Shown piece after piece: positions 8,298-16,284 of a stretch of 64,000 nt of DNA. The notes under the pieces are model-generated. The model did no database searches, had not been told where the DNA came from, and saw only the letters and a program-made list of their open reading frames with translations. The stretch's first letter is position 1. Each line of letters begins with the position of its first letter. The translations under genes were made by a program, and so were the position numbers. The stretch is from NCBI RefSeq assembly GCF_040581415.1, contig NZ_CP114014.1, positions 62,001-126,000 of the forward strand. Reading direction: 5' to 3'. This stretch comes from Paraconexibacter sp040581415. GTDB lineage: Bacteria > Actinomycetota > Thermoleophilia > Solirubrobacterales > Solirubrobacteraceae.

Positions 8298-9092
8298 GTG
8301 GACGCCTCGCTACAGCCGCTGCTCGAGCAGATCGGCCCCGACCGCGTCGGCGCGTTCTTCCTCGTGCTCGCGCGCGTCTCGCCGCTGTTCATCCTGGCGC
8401 CGCTGTTCAGCTCCAAGCTGGTCCCGGGGCGGGTGCGCGGCATCGTCGCCGTGGGGCTGGCGCTGGGCCTGTCGCCGGTCGCCGCCCAGGGCGTCGTCCT
8501 GCCGACCGACCAGTACGCGTTCGCCGCCCTGCTGGGGAAGGAGGTCCTGGTCGGGCTCGGGTTCGCGTTCGCGCTCGGCGCGCTGTTCGCCGCGATGACG
8601 ATCGCAGGGTCGTTCCTCGACACGATGATCGGCTTCTCCTTCGGGTCGCTCGTGGACCCCGTCACCGGCAACCAGTCCACGGTGCTCCAGCAGCTGTACA
8701 GCCTGATCGCGGTGCTCGTGTTCATCGCGATCGGCGGGGACGCGTGGGTCATCCGCGGCCTGGCCCGGACCTACGACGTCGTCGGCCTGCTCGACTACCC
8801 CCAGCTGAACGCGATGGTGAGCGGTGCAGCCGACGCGTTCGCGCAGATCTTCCTCGCGGCGATTCAGGTGGCCGGCCCGGTCATCCTCGCGCTGACCCTC
8901 ACGGACGCGGCCTTCGGCGTGGTCTCCCGGGTGGTGCCGCAGCTCAACGTCTTCCAGGTCGGGTTCCCGGCGAAGGTGCTGGTGGGGCTGCTGCTGATCG
9001 GCGTGTCGCTGCCGTTCGTCGCCGGCTGGCTGGCGGACGAGCTGCAGCGGGACGTGAGCGCGGCGCTGGCGACCCTGCGGATCGCGGAGTAG
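8298..9092 (+). CDS. fliR: Flagellar export gate protein FliR
   Basis: From GTG 8298 the product is 264 residues, with six or so membrane helices and FliR blocks RVSPLFILAPLFSS and PQLNVFQVGFPAKVLVGL. FliR completes the export gate and contacts FlhB. It is the last gene of fliOPQR; a hairpin and an oppositely oriented gene follow instead of the usual direct run into flhB. Confidence 0.94.
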   Translation: MDASLQPLLEQIGPDRVGAFFLVLARVSPLFILAPLFSSKLVPGRVRGIVAVGLALGLSPVAAQGVVLPTDQYAFAALLGKEVLVGLGFAFALGALFAAMTIAGSFLDTMIGFSFGSLVDPVTGNQSTVLQQLYSLIAVLVFIAIGGDAWVIRGLARTYDVVGLLDYPQLNAMVSGAADAFAQIFLAAIQVAGPVILALTLTDAAFGVVSRVVPQLNVFQVGFPAKVLVGLLLIGVSLPFVAGWLADELQRDVSAALATLRIAE

Positions 9093-9102
9093 AGGCGCCC
9101 AT

Positions 9103-9121
9103 CCGCGCCCTGGAGGCGCGG
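9103..9121. terminator. Hairpin between convergent fliR and uma2-type gene
   Basis: A 7-bp GC-only stem (9103-9109 and 9115-9121) with a 5-base loop in the 48-base gap between two converging genes. No T-tract. Confidence 0.45.
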
Positions 9122-9140
9122 TCGATCTCTGACCCGGCCG

Positions 9141-9716
9141 CTACGCCGGGAGGAGGGTGGTCACCGGGACCGCGAAGCCGGGCAGGAGCGGGCTGGTGAG
9201 GACGTCGTCGTGGCTGACCTCGCGGCTGGTGTCGAACGTCGGCGCGTCGGGGGCGCTGCGGCCGAGGATGACGATCGTCCGCGTGCTGGGGTCGACGAGC
9301 CAGTACTCCTGGACGCCCACGGCCTCGTACGCGGCGCGCTTGCGGCCGACGTCGTAGTGCCACGTCGACGGCGAGCGGATCTCGATGGCGATGTCCCCGT
9401 GTGGCTGTGGCCGGGAGTCGATGTCGTTCATGGCGCGGCCGTCGGCGTACCACTGCAGGTCAGGGGCGAGGATCGTGCGCGGGCCGATGTCGGTGTCGAT
9501 CGTCGGGATCGTCTGACCGCGCCGCGGACCGCCGCGGGCCCAATGGGTGAGCTCGTAGAGCAGTTCGCGGAAGGCCATCTGGTGGCGGGTCGTGGGCTCG
9601 TCCACGATCAGCTCACCGTCCAGCAGCTCGTAGCGCCGGGCGTCGACCTTCTCCCCACGCGCAAGGAACTGCGCGCGCGTCATGCGGGTCGCGGTGCTCG
9701 TCATCGCCTGATCCAT
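9141..9716 (-). CDS. Uma2-family (DUF820) restriction-endonuclease-fold protein
   Basis: 191 residues from an ATG preceded by GAAGGGG. The segment GDIAIEIRSPSTWHYDVGRK and the EYWLVDPSTRT motif are characteristic of the Uma2/DUF820 family, which has a PD-(D/E)XK nuclease fold. The conserved PDL and E residues in IEI are present. Biochemical role of the family is mostly unknown. It is inserted antisense between fliR and flhB, a place where other flagellar genomes have no gene, so it is likely a later arrival. Function in motility is not expected. Confidence 0.87.
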   Translation of the reverse strand: MDQAMTSTATRMTRAQFLARGEKVDARRYELLDGELIVDEPTTRHQMAFRELLYELTHWARGGPRRGQTIPTIDTDIGPRTILAPDLQWYADGRAMNDIDSRPQPHGDIAIEIRSPSTWHYDVGRKRAAYEAVGVQEYWLVDPSTRTIVILGRSAPDAPTFDTSREVSHDDVLTSPLLPGFAVPVTTLLPA

Positions 9717-9766
9717 CGTAGGCCCCTTCGTCGCGGTGGTCCATACGATCCATAGGCCGGTGTGGC

Positions 9767-9793
9767 GCAAGTTCGCCCCCCGCCCGCCGACAA
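9767..9793 (+). promoter_or_regulatory. Sigma-28-type promoter upstream of flhB
   Basis: GCAA at 9767-9770, a 15-base spacer and GCCGACAA at 9786-9793. One mismatch in the upstream box relative to the other sites. It gives flhB its own promoter after the operon was split by the uma2-type gene. Confidence 0.5.
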
Positions 9794-9803
9794 CGGAGAG
9801 GGC

Positions 9804-10865
9804 ATGGCGGGCGAGAAGACCGAGAAGGCGACACCCAAGCGCCGCGAGGAGGCCCGCAAGAAGGGCCAGGTCGGCCGCTCGCAGGATCTCGGCGGCGCCG
9901 TGATCCTGATGGCCGGGCTGCTCGCGCTCGGGACCGCGGGACCGGCGGCCGCTCGCCGCATGGGCGACGCGATGCGCTCCGCCCTGACCCAGATCGCGGA
10001 CCCGTCCGTCGTCTCCCAGGACCACGTCGGCGAGCTGCTGACGCAGGCGATGATCGCGGTGCTGCTGAGCGTCGCACCGATCGCGGCCGTCTGCATCGTC
10101 GCCGGCGTCGCGGTGAACGTCGTCCAGGTCGGGTTCAAGCCGTCGGCCGAGGCGATGAAGCCCGACCCCAAGCGCCTGAACCCCGTCAGCGGCGCGAAGA
10201 ACATCTTCGGGCCGAACATGTTCGCCGAGGCGCTGAAGTCCGTCTCCAAGGTCGCCGTCGTCGGCGCCATCGTGTTCGCGTACGTGGCGCCGAAGCTCAC
10301 CGAGCTCGGGGCGATGGTCGGCATCGGCCCGCAGGAGCTGGCGGAGGCGCTCTCGTCGGACATCCGCTCGATCGCGATGCGCGCCGCGATGGCCTACTTC
10401 CTGATCGGCTGTGCGGACTACGGCTACCAGAAGTACCGCACCGAGAAGTCGATGAAGATGGAGGTGCAGGAGGTCAAGGAGGAGTCCAAGGGCCAGAACC
10501 TGCCGCCCGAGGTCCGCGCCGCCATGCGCCGCCGGCAGATGTCGGCCGCGCGCGCACGGATGATGGCCGACGTCCCGACCGCCGACGTGATCGTCACGAA
10601 CCCCACACACTTCGCGGTCGCGCTGAAGTACGACGGGACCCGCGCGGCCCCCATGGTGATCGCGAAGGGCCAGGACCTGATGGCGCTGCGGATCCGCGAG
10701 CTGGCCGAGGAGGCCGGGGTCCCGCGTGTCGAGGACCGGCCGCTGGCGCGGTCGCTTTTCGCCACCTGCGAGGTCGGCCACGAGATCCCCGAGGACCTCT
10801 ACGCCGCCGTCGCGCAGGTGCTGGCCTTCGTCTATCGCCTCAAGGCCCGCCGTCGCGCGGGCTGA
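9804..10865 (+). CDS. flhB: Flagellar export switch protein FlhB
   Basis: ATG 9804, preceded by GGAGAGG, gives 353 residues starting MAGEKTEKATPKRREEARKK, the classic FlhB N-terminus. Four membrane helices follow, then the cytoplasmic domain with the self-cleavage motif N266-P-T-H. FlhB switches export from rod/hook to filament substrates. An upstream GTG at 9762 would add 14 residues, but it overlaps the promoter and lacks a ribosome site. Confidence 0.95.
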   Translation: MAGEKTEKATPKRREEARKKGQVGRSQDLGGAVILMAGLLALGTAGPAAARRMGDAMRSALTQIADPSVVSQDHVGELLTQAMIAVLLSVAPIAAVCIVAGVAVNVVQVGFKPSAEAMKPDPKRLNPVSGAKNIFGPNMFAEALKSVSKVAVVGAIVFAYVAPKLTELGAMVGIGPQELAEALSSDIRSIAMRAAMAYFLIGCADYGYQKYRTEKSMKMEVQEVKEESKGQNLPPEVRAAMRRRQMSAARARMMADVPTADVIVTNPTHFAVALKYDGTRAAPMVIAKGQDLMALRIRELAEEAGVPRVEDRPLARSLFATCEVGHEIPEDLYAAVAQVLAFVYRLKARRRAG

Positions 10866-10868
10866 TCC

Positions 10869-10895
10869 TCAAGCACGCCGCGGCCCCGCCGAATA
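10869..10895 (+). promoter_or_regulatory. Sigma-28-type promoter upstream of flhA
   Basis: TCAA at 10869-10872, a 15-base spacer and GCCGAATA at 10888-10895, immediately after the flhB stop. Confidence 0.6.
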
Positions 10896-10936
10896 CCGGG
10901 ACGGCCCGCCTCCCCCCAGTGGGCCACCTCCCCACC

Positions 10937-13006
10937 ATGGAAAACCTGTTCCAGCGCCTCGGGCGCCACACGGACCTCCTCGCCGCCGGCGTCGTCGTGC
11001 TCGTCGTCGTGATGATGATCGTGCCGCTGCCGCCGCTGATCCTCGATCTGGCGATCACGCTGAACATCAGCGTCGCGCTCGCCGTCGTCGTCGCGACCCT
11101 CTACCTGCCGCGGCCGCTGGACTTCAGCGCGTTTCCCTCGCTGCTGCTGCTGACGACGCTCTTCCGCCTCGCGATCAACGTCAGCGTCACCCGCCTGATC
11201 CTGCTGGAGGGCGACGCGGGCCACGTCGTCGAGGCGTTCGGGACGTTCGTCGTCGGCGGGAACGTGGTCGTCGGCCTCGTCATCTTCCTGGTGCTCGTCG
11301 TCATCCAGATGGTCGTCATCACGGCAGGCGCAGGACGCGTCGCGGAGGTCGGCGCGCGGTTCACCCTCGACGCGATGCCCGGCAAGCAGATGGCGATCGA
11401 CGCAGACCTGAACGCGGGTCAGATCACCGAGGACCAGGCCCGCGAGCGGCGCGCCGACATCAGCCGCGAGGCGGACTTCTACGGCGCGATGGACGGCGCC
11501 TCGAAGTTCGTCAAGGGCGACGCGATCGCGGCGGTCCTCATCACGCTCATCAACCTCGTCGGCGGCATCATCGTCGGCGTCGCGATGATGGGCATGCCGC
11601 TGGGGGAGGCGGCGCAGCACTTCAGCCTGCTGACGGTCGGCGACGGACTCGCCGCGCAGATCCCGGCGCTGCTGGTGTCGGTCGCCACCGGCATCATCGT
11701 CACCCGGTCGGTCAGCGAGAAGGACCTCGGCGCCGACATCGCGAGCCAGATCGGCGCGCAGCACAAGGCGCCGATGGTCGCGGGTGTCGTCATCTGCATG
11801 TTCGCGCTGGTCCCGGGCCTGCCGAAGCTGCCGTTCCTCGTCATCGGCGCCGGCTTCTTCTTCATCGGGCGGGCGGCGGGCAAGAAGCTCGGGGTGGCGG
11901 AGGACGCGACGGCCGCTGCGGAGCTCGCCGCGCTGAACGCTCCCGCCCCGTTGGCGAGCCCGCGCGACCAGGCGCTCGAGGCGCTGTCGCTCGACGCGCT
12001 CGAGCTGAGCATCGGCTTCGGCCTGGTCCCGCTGGTGGACGGCGGCGGCGCGTCGGGATCGCTGCCCCAGCGGGTCGGGGCGGTCCGCCGCCAGATCGCG
12101 GGCGAGGTCGGGACGATCATCCCGTCGGTCCGCATCCACGACGACGTGATGATCGGGTCGCACGACTACGTCATGAAGGTCCGCGGGACCGAGGTCGCGC
12201 GCGGCAGCCTGCTCGCCGGCCACCAGCTCGCGCTCGACCCGGGGGACGCGATCGGCCAGCTCGACGGTATCCCGACAACCGAGCCCGCGTTCGGCCTGCC
12301 GGCGATGTGGATCGCCGACGCGCGCCGGCCCGAGGCCGAGGCCCTCGGCTACACCGTCGTCGACGGCGAGTCCGTGATCGTCACGCATCTGACGGAGACG
12401 ATCCGCCGGCACGTCGCCGAGCTGCTGACCCGGCAGGACGTGCGATCGCTGCTCGACCGCCTGAAGGAGGTCAACGCCGCCGTCGTCGAGGAGGTCGTCC
12501 CGGATCTGCTGTCCGTCGGCGAGCTGCAGCGCGTCCTGCAGGCGCTGCTGCGCGAGGGCGTCTCGATCCGGGACCTCGGCGCCGTCGTCGAGGCCGCCGG
12601 CGACCGCGCCCGCATCACGCGCGACCCCGATCTGCTCGCCGAGTACGCCCGGCAGGCGCTCGGGCGGACGATCCTCGCGCCGTACCTGGACGCCGATCAC
12701 CGCCTGCGGGCGATCGCGCTGGACCCGGCGATGGAGCAGGAGGTCAGCGAGTCGATCGCCCAGACGACGGACGGCGAGTACCTCGCGATGGACCCCGCGC
12801 GGGCCCACGCGCTGGTGCAGTCGCTGCACGACGAGGTCGAGCAGGCGAGCGCCCGCGGCCGGCGTCCGGTCCTCATCTGCAGCTCCCGCTGCCGCCGGCA
12901 CCTGCGGCGCCTGGTGGAGCAGGCGCTGCCCCAGCTGTCGGTCTGCGCCTACAACGAGATCGCGCCCGGGATCAGCGTCGAGACGATCGGCGTGGTGAGC
13001 GCGTGA
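10937..13006 (+). CDS. flhA: Flagellar export apparatus protein FlhA
   Basis: 689 residues from ATG 10937, the usual FlhA length. About eight membrane helices occupy residues 12-315, with the FHIPEP-family signatures LFRLAINVSVTRLIL and RFTLDAMPGKQMAIDADL. The C-terminal cytoplasmic domain (about 330-689) forms the nonameric docking ring for export chaperones. A GTG at 10919 in the same frame would add six residues; no clear Shine-Dalgarno sequence decides between them. Confidence 0.95.
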   Translation: MENLFQRLGRHTDLLAAGVVVLVVVMMIVPLPPLILDLAITLNISVALAVVVATLYLPRPLDFSAFPSLLLLTTLFRLAINVSVTRLILLEGDAGHVVEAFGTFVVGGNVVVGLVIFLVLVVIQMVVITAGAGRVAEVGARFTLDAMPGKQMAIDADLNAGQITEDQARERRADISREADFYGAMDGASKFVKGDAIAAVLITLINLVGGIIVGVAMMGMPLGEAAQHFSLLTVGDGLAAQIPALLVSVATGIIVTRSVSEKDLGADIASQIGAQHKAPMVAGVVICMFALVPGLPKLPFLVIGAGFFFIGRAAGKKLGVAEDATAAAELAALNAPAPLASPRDQALEALSLDALELSIGFGLVPLVDGGGASGSLPQRVGAVRRQIAGEVGTIIPSVRIHDDVMIGSHDYVMKVRGTEVARGSLLAGHQLALDPGDAIGQLDGIPTTEPAFGLPAMWIADARRPEAEALGYTVVDGESVIVTHLTETIRRHVAELLTRQDVRSLLDRLKEVNAAVVEEVVPDLLSVGELQRVLQALLREGVSIRDLGAVVEAAGDRARITRDPDLLAEYARQALGRTILAPYLDADHRLRAIALDPAMEQEVSESIAQTTDGEYLAMDPARAHALVQSLHDEVEQASARGRRPVLICSSRCRRHLRRLVEQALPQLSVCAYNEIAPGISVETIGVVSA

Positions 13007-13054
13007 TGGCCGGGCGATCCCGTTCAGGCGGGTCGTGTGCCCAGGTGGTGGGCG

Positions 13055-13060
13055 TAGGAT
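13055..13060 (+). promoter_or_regulatory. Putative sigma-A -10 element for flhF
   Basis: TAGGAT in the 85-base gap between flhA and flhF. The start codon is 31 bases further on and has a GGAG ribosome site at 13081-13084. No convincing -35 box. Confidence 0.35.
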
Positions 13061-13091
13061 CGGGCGGTAGCCAGCCGATCGGAGCGACCGC

Positions 13092-14759
13092 ATGACCACG
13101 ACCCAGCAGGACGGCATCCAGACCTTCACGGGCTCCGCGCTCGAGGAGCTCCTGCCGCAGATCCGCCAGCAGCTCGGGGAGGACGCGATCATCCTCGCGC
13201 GCCGCGACGGGACCGCGGGCGGGTTCGGCGGCTTCTTCGCGCGCCGCACGGTCGAGGTCGACGCGATGCCGGCCACCGTGCCCGCGTCGGCGTCGATCGA
13301 CGTGTCCGGCGACGATGCGGACCCGTACGCCGAGGATCGCGTCCCCGGCCCGGCCGCCTTCGGCATCGACGCCTACGCCGCACCGCGTGCCGCCACGCCC
13401 GCCGGTGCCGCGTCACCCACTCAGCCCGCCCCCGCCGGCCTGGACGGCCCCGCCGGCCCGGACGAGCCCGCCGACCCGACCGGGGTCCCGCCGCGCGACG
13501 CCCTCGAGGCCGCCGCGGCCTTCGACGCCGCTGCCGCCGCGCTGCGCCGTGCCGCCCCGCGTCCCGCCGACGACAACGGCGACGGGGACGCCGCGCAGTC
13601 CGCCACGCCGCCGGCACCGCGCCTGGCCCCGCGCGAGGCCGCGGCGTTCGCCGAGCAGCTGGCCGGCCTGATGGGCGACCGCCCGCCGCCGGCGGCGCCG
13701 CTCCTGCGGCCGACGGTCGTCCCGGGCGTGGACGCGATGCCCGGCTTCGTGACGGCCGGCGGCGACGCGCCGGACCCGGCCCCGGACCCCGCTCCCCGGG
13801 CGGCACCTGCCCCGTCCCCCGATCCCGCCCCCGGGTGGGGCACCGTCCCGGCGCCGATCCCCGGGCTCGTCAAGCGCTCTCCGGCCGCGGACCTGGACGA
13901 CGCCGACGCCCTTGTCCAGGCCTCTGCCCCGGCGGTCGAGCCGCCGGCGGCCGCCTTCCGCGTCCCGGTCGCCCCGGGGCTGGGCCCCGACGGCGCCGAG
14001 CTGCTCGCGACCGGGCTGTCGGCTGCGCTCGCGGCGGAGCTCGTCCACACCGCGGGGGCGCACGTCGCGCCGCTGGCGCAGGACTCCTCACCGCGGGGCG
14101 TGCTGCGGACCGCGCTCGCCGCGCGGATCCCGGTGGCCGCACCCGTCCGCGGACCGGGCGGCGCCGTGATCGGCTTCGTCGGCCCCGGTGGCAGCGGCAA
14201 GACCCGCTGCGTCGCCCGCCTGGCGACGGCCTACGCGAGGCGCTCGCAGCTGCCCGTGGCGTGCATCAGCCTGCGCCCGCTCGACGGCGGCGCCGAGCTG
14301 GCGGCGCTCCTGGGCCCAGCGGGCGTCCCCGTCCACGCCGAGGACGACGTCGCCGCCGCCGCGCAGCGCATCGGCGCGCTCCGGGCCGGGACGATCGTCC
14401 TGCTCGACACGCCCGGCGTCTCGCCGCGCGCGGAGGCCGAGCTGCGCACCCTCGCGGCCGACCTGCGCCGCCTGGCCGCCGACGAGCTGCACCTCACCGT
14501 CCCCGCCACGATCGGCGCGCTGGCCGCCCGCGAGCTGGCGACCGCCGGCCGGCAGCTCGGGGTCGTCGGCATCGCGCTCACGCACGCCGACGAGACCGCG
14601 GCGCTCGGGACCGTCGTCGAGCTCGCGATCGACACCGGCGTCCCGCTCACGTACGTGGCGCGGGGCACCGCGCTCGACGGCGGGATGCGTCCCGCCGCGG
14701 CGGACGCCCTGGCGTTCGCGATGCTCGGCCCGGTCGACCGCGACGACGAGCTGGTCTGA
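13092..14759 (+). CDS. flhF: Flagellar SRP-type GTPase FlhF, degenerate G domain
   Basis: The 555-residue protein has the FlhF N-terminal domain (QTFTGSALEELLPQIRQQLG, then EDAIILARRDG), a long Pro/Ala-rich linker (about 60-330) and a C-terminal SRP-GTPase-like domain. Walker A is G364-P-G-G-S-G-K-T371. The G3 motif is DTPG (439-442) rather than DTAGR, G4 is T497-H-A-D500 rather than TKxD, and the DTYR loop is replaced by RPLDGGA. FlhF normally sets number and position of flagella with FlhG; no flhG is in the window. GTP hydrolysis may be weak or lost. Confidence 0.85.
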   Translation: MTTTQQDGIQTFTGSALEELLPQIRQQLGEDAIILARRDGTAGGFGGFFARRTVEVDAMPATVPASASIDVSGDDADPYAEDRVPGPAAFGIDAYAAPRAATPAGAASPTQPAPAGLDGPAGPDEPADPTGVPPRDALEAAAAFDAAAAALRRAAPRPADDNGDGDAAQSATPPAPRLAPREAAAFAEQLAGLMGDRPPPAAPLLRPTVVPGVDAMPGFVTAGGDAPDPAPDPAPRAAPAPSPDPAPGWGTVPAPIPGLVKRSPAADLDDADALVQASAPAVEPPAAAFRVPVAPGLGPDGAELLATGLSAALAAELVHTAGAHVAPLAQDSSPRGVLRTALAARIPVAAPVRGPGGAVIGFVGPGGSGKTRCVARLATAYARRSQLPVACISLRPLDGGAELAALLGPAGVPVHAEDDVAAAAQRIGALRAGTIVLLDTPGVSPRAEAELRTLAADLRRLAADELHLTVPATIGALAARELATAGRQLGVVGIALTHADETAALGTVVELAIDTGVPLTYVARGTALDGGMRPAAADALAFAMLGPVDRDDELV

Positions 14760-14767
14760 GAGCGCTG

Positions 14768-15415
14768 GTGGTGGGCGTGGACACCCTGCACGGCCCCACC
14801 CTCACCGACGTCGTCACGATCGTCGTCCCGCAGCGCGAGCAGCTCCAGGCGCGGGTGCACGACACCGCGTCCACCTGGATCGACCTGCTCCTGCTGAGCG
14901 CGCCGCGGACGTCGTGGGCGCAGATCACGCGCATGCAGGTGTCGGTCCAGTTCGCGGGCGCCCAGGGCCTGTGTCGCATCATGGGGCACCTGGCTCACCG
15001 CCCCCAGGACGCCCATCTGCGGGTCGTCGGCTACGGCACCGGCGAGACGCTGCGGTTCGAGCACCGCGGCCACATCCAGCTGCTCCGCCGGCCCGCCCTC
15101 GTCAGCGCGCAGGCGAACGCGCGCATCGTCGTCCTGCGCTCGGGCGCCCGCGACCACGTCGCCGTCGAGACGCGCTGCGTCGCCATCGGCGGCGCCGAGC
15201 TGCGCCTGGCCGGCCTGCCGTTCGCGGCGGCGGGGCAGACGTTCGGCTTCGACCTGTTCCTGGACCCGCGCGAGCCGGCGGTCAGCGGTGAGCTGCTCGT
15301 CGAGCGGCGCGACGCGGACGGGTTCGTCCGGGCGACGCTGTCCCGCATCACCGCGCACGACCGCAGCCGGCTGGTGCACTGGGCCGCCGAACACAGCACG
15401 AGGAGGGTCGCCTGA
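14768..15415 (+). CDS. YcgR-like PilZ-domain protein with lost c-di-GMP motifs
   Basis: About 215 residues from GTG 14768; GTGs at 14771 and 14777 are alternatives. The layout is an N-terminal YcgR-like barrel followed by a PilZ-like barrel. The PilZ RxxxR motif is reduced to R107-R-P-A-L111 and the (D/N)xSxxG motif reads A139-I-G-G-A-E144, so all three key residues of that motif differ. The gene sits directly after flhF and overlaps the next gene (TGATG). A brake or assembly role at the motor is inferred from context; ordinary c-di-GMP binding is doubtful. Assignment rests on pattern, not on a search. Confidence 0.6.
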   Translation: MVGVDTLHGPTLTDVVTIVVPQREQLQARVHDTASTWIDLLLLSAPRTSWAQITRMQVSVQFAGAQGLCRIMGHLAHRPQDAHLRVVGYGTGETLRFEHRGHIQLLRRPALVSAQANARIVVLRSGARDHVAVETRCVAIGGAELRLAGLPFAAAGQTFGFDLFLDPREPAVSGELLVERRDADGFVRATLSRITAHDRSRLVHWAAEHSTRRVA

Positions 15416-15798
15416 TGGCGAAGAGGAAGAAGCAGGACAAGGCCGGCGACGCGGACGGCGGTGCACCCGCGGAGGTGGTGGCGGGCCCCCGTGCGCTGCG
15501 CCTGGCCGATCACCCGCGGGCGACAGGTCAGATCCGGACCGTGCGGTCGTGGGTCTCCCTTGTCGCGTTCCTCGTCGTGCTCGTCTTCTCGCTCCGGGCG
15601 GGGGCCTCGCTCGAGGACGGGCTCCTGCGGGCGATGGAGGCCGGGGCGATCGGCTACCTGATTGCGTGGGCGGCCATGGTGGTCGCCTGGCGCCAGCTGG
15701 CCCAGGCCGAGATCGAGTCGGCCCGGCGGCGGATCGTCGCGGCGATGCTGGAGCTCGAGGCGGCCGGCGAGAGCACCCCCACCCGCCCCGCGGCGTGA
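15415..15798 (+). CDS. Small two-helix membrane protein, flagellar-cluster associated
   Basis: 127 residues, not recognised. A lysine-rich start (MAKRKKQDK), a hydrophilic stretch, membrane helices at about 46-61 and 77-92, then an amphipathic, possibly coiled segment rich in Ala, Glu and Arg. It overlaps the PilZ-like gene by one base, so the two are probably co-translated. A role in anchoring that protein near the motor is a guess from coupling only. Confidence 0.65.
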   Translation: MAKRKKQDKAGDADGGAPAEVVAGPRALRLADHPRATGQIRTVRSWVSLVAFLVVLVFSLRAGASLEDGLLRAMEAGAIGYLIAWAAMVVAWRQLAQAEIESARRRIVAAMLELEAAGESTPTRPAA

Positions 15799-15832
15799 GG
15801 TGCCTGTCGCCTGACCGGCGGGCCGCTGACCG

Positions 15833-16048
15833 ATGAGCGGCCGCCGGATCGAGCGCATCGGGCGGGCACTGCCCGGGAACGGCCCGGTCGTGCCGGTGGC
15901 GGCAGTGCGGCCGCGGTCGCGGGCGGAGCGCCAGGACGACGAGGAGGCCGACCGCGAGGACGCGCGCCGCGAGCGTGCGCGTGGGGCGGGCGAGACGCCG
16001 CAGGCCCCGCGTCCGCCACTCGGCCCGCACGTGGACATCCGCGCCTGA
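15833..16048 (+). CDS. Small Arg/Pro-rich hypothetical protein
   Basis: A 71-residue frame with ATG 15833, no recognised domain, no membrane helix, and alternating Arg/Glu/Asp clusters in the middle. It follows the cluster in the same direction after 34 bases. The composition could also be a chance frame in GC-rich DNA, so existence as a gene is uncertain. Confidence 0.35.
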   Translation: MSGRRIERIGRALPGNGPVVPVAAVRPRSRAERQDDEEADREDARRERARGAGETPQAPRPPLGPHVDIRA

Positions 16049-16100
16049 GGGTCCGGCCGCCGCAGCAGCGCGCCCTGCGCCGGGCACCGCCCACACCGCC

Positions 16101-16146
16101 CGAACGTCGGTTCCCCCGCGCTCTGGGACGGGGAAGCCGACGCTCG
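16101..16146. repeat. 46-bp imperfect palindrome, copy 1
   Basis: Starts CGAACGTCGGTTCCCC and ends GGAAGCCGACGCTCG; the two arms pair with about three mismatches around a central loop. It matches copy 2 at 42 of 46 positions. Copies 1 and 2 start 72 bases apart. Confidence 0.8.
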
Positions 16147-16172
16147 ACTCCGTCACTCCACGGCCCCGGGCC

Positions 16173-16218
16173 CGAGCGTCCGTTCCCCCGCGCCCTGGGA
16201 CGGGGAAACCGACGCTCG
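16173..16218. repeat. 46-bp imperfect palindrome, copy 2
   Basis: Starts CGAGCGTCCGTTCCCC and ends GGAAACCGACGCTCG, with two mismatches between the arms. It is followed, as copy 1 is, by ACTCCG. It lies between the last flagellar-cluster gene and the promoter of the glycosyltransferase at 16285. Confidence 0.8.
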
Positions 16219-16249
16219 ACTCCGCGGTCGGCGCCCCGTCCCGCGCGCC

Positions 16250-16276
16250 TCAACCGGGGCCGTCCGCGGCCGATCA
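16250..16276 (+). promoter_or_regulatory. Sigma-28-type promoter for the glycosyltransferase at 16285
   Basis: TCAA at 16250-16253, a 15-base spacer and GCCGATCA at 16269-16276. The GTG start codon is 9 bases after the -10 box, so the transcript would be leaderless or nearly so. Confidence 0.6.
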
Positions 16277-16284
16277 CCCCGGGC

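Noticed and set aside
13835..14767. Long open + strand frame over flhF that joins the PilZ-like gene without a stop
   Set aside because: Its translation over flhF is Arg/Pro-rich with no family pattern, while the flhF frame shows clear FlhF motifs. The real gene begins after the flhF stop.
16101..16224. Two equal repeats with a fixed 72-base period, CRISPR-like at first sight
   Set aside because: Only two units, repeats are imperfect palindromes of 46 bp that also occur alone at 58731, and no cas genes are present.
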